From an uncultured Opitutia bacterium (lineage in GTDB: Bacteria > Verrucomicrobiota > Verrucomicrobiia > Opitutales > Opitutaceae), in contig CAJAFD010000552.1 of NCBI GenBank assembly GCA_903938935.1, positions 1 through 5,374 of the forward strand: 5,374 nucleotides of DNA. Direction: 5' to 3'. Below the pieces are notes generated by a model. That model did not search any database, had not been told where the DNA came from, and worked only from the letters and a program-made list of their open reading frames with translations. A program made the translations under genes and the position numbers. Shown piece by piece: positions 1 through 5,374 of this stretch (the first letter of the stretch is position 1; every line of letters begins with the position of its first letter).

Positions 1-6
1 CCTCGA

Positions 7-1002
7 TTGAACTCCCAAGCAACGGTCTGCATCGCCGGCGTCGGACACGCGGCTCCCGCCAAAATCCGCGCCAATAGCGAAATTCTTAAAGCCTTCCCCG
101 ATCGCACGGAGGAAGAGATCGTGCGCCTTACGGGCATCCGCGAGCGCCGCTACGCCGCGGACGATGAGAGCGCGACCGACCTCGCCGTGATCGCGGTGCA
201 AAACGCGCTCGCGCAAGCCGGCATGAAGGCGGAACAGATGGATGGTATCATCATGGCCACGCTCATTCCCGATCAACCGGTGCCGGCGATGGCGAGTGAC
301 CTCGCGCGGCGCTTGGGGATTCCGCGGGTGTTGGCGTTTGATTTAAACGCCGCGTGTTCGGGCTGGTTGTATGCGCTCGAAGTCGGACGTTCGTTCATCA
401 TTTCAGGCACGGCGAAAAACGTGATCGTGGTGACGGCCGAGTTGTTGTCGCGCATCACCAATCCGCAGGATCACGAGACGGCGTTTCTTTTCGGCGACGG
501 CGCCGGCGCGGCGATTTTGACGGCGGGCGCGGGCGGGCATCGCTTGCATCGCATGGGCTTGGGCGGCGACGCCGAGCAATTTGAGGCGATCCAGCGCAAG
601 GGCGGCGGCGCCCGCATGCCGTGGCCCGTGGCGGCTGATGGACACGCGGAACATTTTTACCTCCAGATGAACGGGACCTCGGTGTTCAAGCACGCGGTGG
701 TCGGCTTCGCGGAGCAGATCGAGCAGACGCTCGCGCGGGAAAACCTAAAGCCCGAGGACATCGCCTGGGTCGTGCCGCATCAGGCCAACGAGCGCATCTT
801 AAAAGCCGTGAGCAAGCGCGTGGGGATCCCTTACGACAAATTCGTGATGACGATCTCCAAATACGGCAACACGAGTGCGGCCAGCGTCTCGATGGCGCTG
901 GGCTGGGCGGCCGAAGAAGGGATTTTCGCCGAGGGCGATCGGATTATTTTTTGTAGCGTCGGCGCTGGGCTGACGTTTGCTGGCGGTTTGTTGGAGTGGT
1001 GA
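7..1002 (+). CDS. fabH: 3-oxoacyl-[acyl-carrier-protein] synthase III (KAS III, FabH type)
   Basis: Thiolase-fold condensing enzyme of 331 residues, close to the usual FabH length. Family members join an acyl-CoA (classically acetyl-CoA) to malonyl-ACP in the cytoplasm, starting fatty acid synthesis. The catalytic triad is visible: Cys117 in NAACSG, His258 in VPHQAN and Asn288 in GNTSAAS. Other family marks are TGIRER (residues 42-47), FGDGAGAA (162-169) and the C-terminal VGAGLTF (318-324). By my alignment from memory with E. coli FabH, two residues that sandwich the CoA adenine, Trp32 and Arg151, are Glu37 and His156 here, and Arg36 is Leu41. It could therefore be a KAS III paralogue with another donor rather than the housekeeping FabH. 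The TTG start at base 7 leaves six residues before the first strand, which suits the family, but the frame is open to base 1 and no ribosome binding site can be judged. It ends with TGA and converges on the peptidase gene, 125 bases away. No plsX, rpmF or fabD is in view. Confidence 0.93.
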   Translation: MNSQATVCIAGVGHAAPAKIRANSEILKAFPDRTEEEIVRLTGIRERRYAADDESATDLAVIAVQNALAQAGMKAEQMDGIIMATLIPDQPVPAMASDLARRLGIPRVLAFDLNAACSGWLYALEVGRSFIISGTAKNVIVVTAELLSRITNPQDHETAFLFGDGAGAAILTAGAGGHRLHRMGLGGDAEQFEAIQRKGGGARMPWPVAADGHAEHFYLQMNGTSVFKHAVVGFAEQIEQTLARENLKPEDIAWVVPHQANERILKAVSKRVGIPYDKFVMTISKYGNTSAASVSMALGWAAEEGIFAEGDRIIFCSVGAGLTFAGGLLEW

Positions 1003-1025
1003 GCAAGCGCAACGTGGCGCTGCGC

Positions 1026-1046
1026 GACTCGCGCTAGGACTCGCGC
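1026..1046. repeat. GC-rich direct repeat GACTCGCGC, 12-base period
   Basis: The nine bases GACTCGCGC occur at 1026-1034 and again at 1038-1046, just after the FabH stop. The first copy is also part of a 13-base palindrome, GCGCGA-C-TCGCGC (1022-1034). There is no U-tract after it on the + strand, so it is not a standard intrinsic terminator. A comparable 12-base-period duplication follows the MoxR gene. Function is unknown, and chance in GC-rich DNA is possible. Confidence 0.4.
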
Positions 1047-1067
1047 GCGTCCGTCGCCGCTCGGCGC

Positions 1068-1098
1068 AAAAAAAGGCCGCCGGAAGATCCGGCGGCCT
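1068..1098 (-). terminator. Rho-independent terminator of the peptidase gene
   Basis: Read on the - strand, a perfect 10-bp stem (GGCCGCCGGA, loop of 3, TCCGGCGGCC on the + strand at 1075-1084 and 1088-1097, extended by an A-T pair at 1074/1098) is followed at once by a run of seven T (bases 1074-1068 of the + strand are all A). It begins about 30 bases after the peptidase TAA, the expected place. On the + strand the hairpin is followed by TCGATTC, with no T-run, so it should stop FabH transcripts poorly. Confidence 0.93.
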
Positions 1099-1127
1099 CG
1101 ATTCAAAGGTTAGTTAGCTTTGAGTGA

Positions 1128-3962
1128 TTATAACTTCGTCGGTGCCGCGGCGCCGAGGTAGAGACCGTTGAAGAACAGCTTGAACGTGCTGTGCGGGGTG
1201 GCGCGGAACGTGGCTTCAAAGCCGATCATCACGAGCTTGCCTTGGCCGATGGAGGCCTGGGTGGCGAGTTCGCCGCCGTAGAGCAAATCTTGGCCGACCG
1301 CCCAACCGCTGTAGAGCGGTTGCTTGCTTTCAAACCAAGCGACCTTGCTGGCCTTCACGGTGGAGCCGGCGGGACGACTGAAGACCGGGCTGGTGTCGAA
1401 GAACACGTAGCCCTTCTCCGGCATACCAAAGGCGAGCGGATCTTGGTTGTTGAAATTCACATTCAGCACGGAGCCGGGGATGTAGAATTTCTCGGGGGGC
1501 AAGGGGACGTCTTTGCCGTCGGCGCCTTTTTCCACGAGGTGGTTTTTGACGGGCAGGCCCATCGCTTCGCCGATGCTGGCGGAGGCGCCGAGCGCGAGGA
1601 CGGTGCCGCCGGCTTCGACGAAGATCTTCAGCGCGGGCACGCTCTTGGCGCTGGTGACGGTGCCAAGCATCGAGCGGAATTCTTCCGGGATGCTCTCCGG
1701 CGAAGGACCCGCGGCGCGGGCGTAACCGCGACCACCGCGACCTTCGGCGTAGGTGCCGCTGGGGAACGCGATCACGTCGAAACTCGACTTGAGGTTGCCG
1801 GCATCGAGCACCTGCGGGAACACGACTTCGAAGTTGAATTCGTATTGCTCAAGCATCCAGCGCGTCCAGCCGGAGGGCATCGAACCGCCGTAGGTATCGA
1901 CGAGGCCGATACGAATGGGTTTGAGCTTGTAGGCTTCGCCGGTGGGTTTAGCGGCGACGGCGTAGGCCGGCACGCCGAGTTCCTTGGCGGCTTTTTCGAG
2001 GATCGGGAGGACGGCAGGCGCGGCGGGAATCCAGAGCGTGCCGGTGCCGAGTTTTTGACCGGCGACGGTTTGCTCGGCGGCGAGCCAGTAAACCTCGGCG
2101 TTGGCCTTGAGGAGACGGTTGGTGATGATGATGGCGTCGTTCATCTTGTGGCTCACGAGGTAACCGGCGGCATTGGCGACGCTGGTGACGGCGGCGGGCA
2201 ACGGTTTCTCGGTTTTGAACGCGAGCTTGGTGAACGGGCCGTTGAAGCCTTCCATGACGCGGTCGAAGTTCACGCCCATCTGGGTCGCGAGCGTCCAGCC
2301 AGTGATGTCGTAGGGGCGCTTGGGCGGGCCGCCGGGATAGGCGAAGTCCATCGGGTGATCTTGCGCTTCAAACATGTCGAGCACGGCAGGGCGGAAGGCC
2401 TGGGCGGTCTTCACGACGTAGGAGCCAGCGGGATAATTTTTGCCGGCGACGGTGAAGGCGGCGGTCGCTTTGTGGACATCGACGCCGTGTTTGAGGAGCA
2501 CGTTGATGAATTTAACGGCGGTAGCGAAATCATCTTGGGCGGCCGAGATGATGTAGCCGCGCGGATCGCGGTAAGCCGGATCGTTGAGCACTTTCTCGTA
2601 GAGCTCGCTCGGCAGGGAGGGCACGTTAAAGGGGCTGTCGTTGGCGGCGGCGCGACGGCCGCGACCGGCGGCGGGGGCCTCGTCGGGGGCGGCGGCTTTG
2701 GCAGCCTCGGTGAGGGCGTTGATGCGCTTAGGGGTGATGGTCCAAGAATCTTTGCTGCCGCGCTCGATGGAGCGTTTGCCCATGCCGTAGATATTAAAGA
2801 GCAGGGTCTCGCGGTTGCGGGAGGCGTAGTCCATGACGGCGCGTTCGACTTCAATCATGTAGTCGATCGATTGGCGGTAGTGCCAGACCTGGGGCTTGAT
2901 GGGGAGTGGCCAGTCACCGGTGGGGAGTTGTTTCTCGGCGATGAGCGGCACGGCCATCGGCGTGGGATTGCCGATGATTTCGGTGAGGAGACCGATCTGA
3001 TTGTGGAAATACGTGGCGGTGCGCATGCCGCCGTTCCACCAGGTGGAGTAGGGGGCAGCCGAGCGCATGGCGGAGCCGCCCATGCCTTTGGAAATGAGGC
3101 GGGCGTGCATCGCGGCGCCGACTTGCTCGATGCCGATCGGAATCATGGCATCGAACACATAGTTAAACGGGTCGCGGAAGGGCGGGATGAAGATGACCTG
3201 ACCGGCGGGACCGGTCTGGTGCACGTTGTGCATGATCTGTGGATTCCACTCGATGAAGAGGACGCGGTTTTGATTCGTCGTCTCCGGCATGTTCATCGTG
3301 ATCGAGTCGCGGTTATTATCGTGACCGATGTATTTGTGATAGAGGCGGGGTAGCGTCTGGAAAGTGCGTTTGGTGACATCTTCTTCGCGCATGTACCAGT
3401 TGGCGACGAGTTCGACGCCGTCGGGATTCGGGACGGCCATGAGCAAGATCACGTCGTCGAGGAAACGCATCGTCTCCGCATCGGTGCGGCTGGACATTTG
3501 GTAAACCATCTCGGCGAGCGATTGGGAGTTCACCGTCTCGGTGGCGTGGAGGCCGCCGTCGATCCAGACGATGGCTTTGCCTTCTTCGGCGAGTTTCCTC
3601 GCTTCGTCGTCGGTGAGGCCCTCGGCGCGAGAGAGGCGCACGGAGATGTTGCGGTAGTATTCGAGCTTTTTGTGATTCTCGGGCGAGGTGATGATCGCCA
3701 TGTATTGGGGGCGACCTTCGGCGGTGGTGCCGATGCTGACGACCTTCAGGCGATCACTCTCGGTCTCCCATTTTTTCAAGAGCGCGGAGATCTGCGTGTA
3801 GTTAGCCATCTTGTAATCCTCGCCGATGGAGAACCCGATGAGGTCCTTCGCCGGCGTGATTTTGGTGGGTGCGGGCGTCGCGATGAGCGCGGTGGCCGTG
3901 ATGAGAATCAGTCCCAGTTGTTTGAGACCGAAGTGACGTAGCGTCAGTCGGGTATTATTCAT
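1128..3962 (-). CDS. Secreted M14-family zinc carboxypeptidase-like protein with C-terminal class I glutamine amidotransferase-like domain
   Basis: Exported metallopeptidase of 944 residues that should hydrolyse peptides in the periplasm or outside the cell; its substrate cannot be told. The ATG at 3962-3960 gives a typical signal peptide: basic residues (Arg5, Arg9, Lys14), a hydrophobic core LGLILITATALIA (16-28), then a likely cleavage near 28-31. The M14 domain spans about 45-380. Zinc ligands are His139 and Glu142 in GLHATE, with His248 in NVHQTGP as the likely third. NPDG (179-182) and NNRD (216-219) match the substrate-binding part of the family; Glu328 in LLTEIIG is the expected catalytic acid and Tyr305 is a candidate catalytic Tyr. 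An Ala/Pro/Arg-rich linker (about 420-442) leads to a middle region of unknown role, then an amidotransferase-like fold (about 682-800: IRIGLVDTYGG, DVIAFPSGTY, FVEAGGTVLALG). The protein has no cysteine, so that domain cannot be a Cys-dependent amidotransferase. A GTG at 4028 would add 22 residues before the signal peptide and is less likely. No clear Shine-Dalgarno sequence is seen. The gene appears monocistronic, with its own terminator. Confidence 0.9.
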   Translation of the reverse strand: MNNTRLTLRHFGLKQLGLILITATALIATPAPTKITPAKDLIGFSIGEDYKMANYTQISALLKKWETESDRLKVVSIGTTAEGRPQYMAIITSPENHKKLEYYRNISVRLSRAEGLTDDEARKLAEEGKAIVWIDGGLHATETVNSQSLAEMVYQMSSRTDAETMRFLDDVILLMAVPNPDGVELVANWYMREEDVTKRTFQTLPRLYHKYIGHDNNRDSITMNMPETTNQNRVLFIEWNPQIMHNVHQTGPAGQVIFIPPFRDPFNYVFDAMIPIGIEQVGAAMHARLISKGMGGSAMRSAAPYSTWWNGGMRTATYFHNQIGLLTEIIGNPTPMAVPLIAEKQLPTGDWPLPIKPQVWHYRQSIDYMIEVERAVMDYASRNRETLLFNIYGMGKRSIERGSKDSWTITPKRINALTEAAKAAAPDEAPAAGRGRRAAANDSPFNVPSLPSELYEKVLNDPAYRDPRGYIISAAQDDFATAVKFINVLLKHGVDVHKATAAFTVAGKNYPAGSYVVKTAQAFRPAVLDMFEAQDHPMDFAYPGGPPKRPYDITGWTLATQMGVNFDRVMEGFNGPFTKLAFKTEKPLPAAVTSVANAAGYLVSHKMNDAIIITNRLLKANAEVYWLAAEQTVAGQKLGTGTLWIPAAPAVLPILEKAAKELGVPAYAVAAKPTGEAYKLKPIRIGLVDTYGGSMPSGWTRWMLEQYEFNFEVVFPQVLDAGNLKSSFDVIAFPSGTYAEGRGGRGYARAAGPSPESIPEEFRSMLGTVTSAKSVPALKIFVEAGGTVLALGASASIGEAMGLPVKNHLVEKGADGKDVPLPPEKFYIPGSVLNVNFNNQDPLAFGMPEKGYVFFDTSPVFSRPAGSTVKASKVAWFESKQPLYSGWAVGQDLLYGGELATQASIGQGKLVMIGFEATFRATPHSTFKLFFNGLYLGAAAPTKL

Positions 3963-3993
3963 AAGAGAATGGGTTATAGAGCAAGGGGGGTGG

Positions 3994-4025
3994 GGTGTAC
4001 TAACTAACTCTGAAAAGTACTCACC
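3994..4025 (-). promoter_or_regulatory. Possible stem-loop in the peptidase leader
   Basis: On the - strand the leader can pair GGT-(GA)-GTACT with AGTAC-ACC: eight pairs, a two-base bulge and a 14-base loop. It lies about 30 bases before the peptidase ATG. The stem is short and has no T-run after it, so it is a weak candidate for a leader structure and may be chance. Confidence 0.2.
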
Positions 4026-4069
4026 CACACAATCCGGAAACGTGGCGCGGGCGCGATTACATGACGCGC

Positions 4070-4084
4070 TTATAATTACTAAAA
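4070..4084. promoter_or_regulatory. AT-rich island with a perfect -10-like TATAAT
   Basis: TATAAT stands at 4071-4076 on the + strand within an AT-rich stretch (TTATAATTACTAAAA) that sits to the right of GC-rich DNA. The - strand reads TTATAA here too, so the island could serve either gene. No good -35 box is found 15-19 bases upstream on the + strand, where the DNA is nearly all G and C. If used for the MoxR gene, the leader would be about 200 bases; for the peptidase about 100. Confidence 0.3.
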
Positions 4085-4157
4085 CCTAGGTGTGGTGTAA
4101 TTGGGCACAAGGATCGCGTTCAAGCAGGACGTATGCCGCTGCGAGAGGATGGCTTTG

Positions 4158-4172
4158 CGTTAATCGTTAATC
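4158..4172. repeat. Tandem CGTTAAT repeat upstream of the MoxR gene
   Basis: Two perfect, abutting copies of CGTTAAT (4158-4164 and 4165-4171) followed by C lie about 110 bases before the MoxR ATG. Each holds a TTAA core. A short tandem word in a promoter region may be an operator for a regulator that binds one face of the helix twice, but the 7-base period does not match a helical turn and no regulator is encoded nearby. Confidence 0.35.
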
Positions 4173-4281
4173 TACTCCGTGTTTGGTATCCACCTTGCTA
4201 AACTTGATTCAGACGCGGTGGCGTGACGTTTTGTGTTCGCTCGCGTCTTCGTCTGCATTCCCGATTTTTCTATTTGAACCC

Positions 4282-5259
4282 ATGATCACCGGTCCCATCT
4301 GGTCGCAAAAACTTCGCGTCGAAATCGCCAAAGCCGTCTTGGGCAATGAGCACGTCATCGAGCGCCTGCTCGTCGCGCTCCTCGCCAATGGCCATATTCT
4401 GCTCGAGGGCATGCCCGGTCTCGCGAAGACCTTGCTCATCAAATCTCTCGGCTCCGCCCTCGGTGTTCACTGTGACCGCATCCAGTTCACGCCGGATCTA
4501 CTCCCGAGTGATGTCGTCGGTACGATGATCTTCCAGCCCAACACCGGCGAGTTCACCGCGCACCGCGGCCCGATCTTCGCCAATCTCGTCCTCGCCGACG
4601 AAATCAACCGCGCCCCCGCCAAGGTCCAGAGCGCCCTCCTCGAAGCTATGCAGGAGAAACAAGTCACCATCGGCGGTAAAACCCACGCGTTGCCTAAACC
4701 GTTTTTTGTGATGGCGACCCAGAATCCTGTAGAACAAGAAGGCACCTACGCGCTGCCCGAAGCGCAGATGGATCGTTTCATTTTTAAACTCCTCGTCGAT
4801 TATCCCTCCGCCGAAGAAGAGACGATTCTGATGGAGCGTTGGGGCCAAGTTACCAGCCAGCCCGAGCTCGTCGCCGTATCGAGCGGCGAGGAATTACTCG
4901 AACTCCGCAAGGCCGTCGACCGCATCTACGTGTCGCCCGAGATCAAGGGCTACATTCTCAACCTCGTCCGCGCCACGCGCGCCCTCGCGGTGCCGTTGGC
5001 GGATGGCTCGCGCACGCTCAATTTCGGCGGGTCGCCGCGCGCCTGTCTCGCGCTTTATCAAGCCAGTCGCGCGCTCGCGTGGTTGCGCGGACAAGATCAT
5101 GTCTCGCCCGATCTCGTTCAAGACGTGTTCCCCGATGCGCTCCGGCATCGCGTGAATCTCACGTACGAAGCCGAGGCCGCCGATCTCAACGCCGAAAAAA
5201 TCCTGCGTCGCATCATCGCCGAAGTCGCCGTGCCCACCGCCGGCTTCAAGGCCGCTTAA
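4282..5259 (+). CDS. MoxR-family AAA+ ATPase
   Basis: Cytoplasmic AAA+ ATPase of 325 residues, the normal MoxR length. Members act as chaperone-like motors that help assemble, activate or insert metal into partner proteins, often with von Willebrand factor A domain partners. The core is intact: Walker A GMPGLAKT (43-50), Walker B LVLADEINR (102-110, Asp106 and Glu107), sensor 1 in MATQNP (Asn148), the EAQMDRF segment with the likely arginine finger Arg165, and sensor 2 in GGSPRA (Arg253). Family-typical stretches GPIFANLVLADEINRAPAKV and QNPVEQEGTYALPEAQMDRF are present. The ATG at 4282 is chosen because it gives the family's short N-terminus; an upstream in-frame TTG at 4183 would add 33 residues unlike any MoxR. 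No Shine-Dalgarno sequence precedes the ATG. It is transcribed away from the peptidase and is probably the first gene of an operon that runs off the right edge, where a DUF58 gene would be the usual neighbour; the partner, and thus the role, is not visible. Confidence 0.94.
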   Translation: MITGPIWSQKLRVEIAKAVLGNEHVIERLLVALLANGHILLEGMPGLAKTLLIKSLGSALGVHCDRIQFTPDLLPSDVVGTMIFQPNTGEFTAHRGPIFANLVLADEINRAPAKVQSALLEAMQEKQVTIGGKTHALPKPFFVMATQNPVEQEGTYALPEAQMDRFIFKLLVDYPSAEEETILMERWGQVTSQPELVAVSSGEELLELRKAVDRIYVSPEIKGYILNLVRATRALAVPLADGSRTLNFGGSPRACLALYQASRALAWLRGQDHVSPDLVQDVFPDALRHRVNLTYEAEAADLNAEKILRRIIAEVAVPTAGFKAA

Positions 5260-5374
5260 TCAACCTGCGCGCGGCGCGGCGGTTCTCCGCTCCGTCGTGC
5301 GCTCCGTCGCTTTCGCGTCTCGCTCCCGCTGCCTTTGAGTTCACCGAACTCCCATCCCGTTCTCGCCCCCCGGC
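5260..5374. other. GC-rich 3' flank of the MoxR gene without a visible gene
   Basis: The last 115 bases contain no ATG on the + strand, no clear T-tailed hairpin and no recognisable protein start. The stretch is C-rich on the + strand. If the MoxR gene heads an operon, the next start lies beyond the edge or uses a rare codon here. Confidence 0.5.
5288..5309. repeat. GC-rich direct repeat CGCTCCGTCG, 12-base period
   Basis: CGCTCCGTCG occurs at 5288-5297 and again at 5300-5309, shortly after the MoxR stop. The period equals that of the GACTCGCGC repeat behind the FabH gene, and the word TCCGTCG also appears at 1050-1056 there. This could be a dispersed 3'-flank element of the genome or simply low-complexity GC-rich DNA. 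Confidence 0.4.

Larger units (their letters stand above)
3963..4281. other. Divergent intergenic control region between the peptidase and MoxR genes
   Basis: This 319-base gap should hold the promoters of both divergent genes. It contains, from left to right, a leader without a purine-rich ribosome site, a G-rich run on the + strand (GGGGGGTGGGG, 3985-3995; C-rich in the peptidase transcript), a small imperfect dyad, an AT-rich island with TATAAT, an 8-base palindrome ACCTAGGT (4084-4091) and a tandem CGTTAAT repeat. No credible gene, tRNA or riboswitch was recognised in it. An in-frame extension of the MoxR gene starting with TTG at 4183 crosses the right part but resembles no part of the MoxR family. 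Confidence 0.6.

Noticed and set aside
1055..1067. CGCCGCTCGGCG as a + strand FabH terminator
   Set aside because: The stem is five pairs with a two-base loop and is followed by A, not T, on the + strand.
2411..2854. A 147-codon frame on the - strand within the peptidase gene
   Set aside because: It is an alternative frame of the peptidase coding strand with a Pro/Ser-rich low-complexity product and no motifs.
1191..3353. A 720-codon open frame on the + strand opposite the peptidase gene
   Set aside because: It is the antisense shadow of a GC-rich gene. Its translation is a Gly/Ala/Asp/Glu/Arg/His-rich string without recognisable motifs, while the opposite strand encodes a clear M14 peptidase with a signal peptide, catalytic residues and its own terminator.
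3498..3941. A 147-codon frame on the + strand opposite the peptidase N-terminus
   Set aside because: It is antisense to the signal peptide and M14 core and has no start signal or family resemblance.
3985..3995. G-rich run GGGGGGTGGGG as a possible quadruplex
   Set aside because: It gives only two G-tracts in immediate reach, too few for a standard four-tract quadruplex.
4183..4281. N-terminal extension of the MoxR protein from a TTG codon
   Set aside because: The 33 residues have no family resemblance and no ribosome site, and the ATG at 4282 gives the normal MoxR length and N-terminus.

Overview
The window carries three complete or nearly complete genes. A 3-oxoacyl-ACP synthase III (FabH type) and a MoxR-family AAA+ ATPase lie on the + strand. 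Between them, on the - strand, is a large exported M14 zinc peptidase. The DNA is GC-rich, with clear AT-richer stretches between genes. None of the three starts has a convincing Shine-Dalgarno sequence in view. Gene content and codon style would fit a Gram-negative-type bacterium, possibly Verrucomicrobiota of the Opitutales type; that assignment rests on general resemblance and is an inference, not something the sequence proves.

Layout: bases 7-1002 (+) encode the FabH-type enzyme, whose frame is open to the left edge, so its true start may lie just outside. Bases 1003-1127 are a convergent intergenic gap with a very strong rho-independent terminator that reads out of the peptidase gene (- strand) and a GC-rich direct repeat. 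Bases 1128-3962 (-) encode the peptidase, best started at the ATG at 3962-3960, which places a signal peptide at the N-terminus. Bases 3963-4281 are a divergent control region with an AT-rich island, a small dyad in the peptidase leader and a tandem CGTTAAT repeat nearer the ATPase. Bases 4282-5259 (+) encode the MoxR ATPase. Bases 5260-5374 hold no visible gene.

The three genes do not form a single pathway. FabH would act in the cytoplasm, starting fatty acid chains or a related condensation. The peptidase acts outside the cytoplasmic membrane and looks monocistronic, with its own promoter region and terminator. The MoxR ATPase is probably the first gene of an operon that continues beyond the right edge; in this family the usual next partners are DUF58 and von Willebrand factor A proteins, but none can be seen here. 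I find no convincing evidence for a new biological system. The most interesting points are unusual residues at the CoA-binding site of the FabH-type enzyme, and the cysteine-free multidomain architecture of the peptidase.
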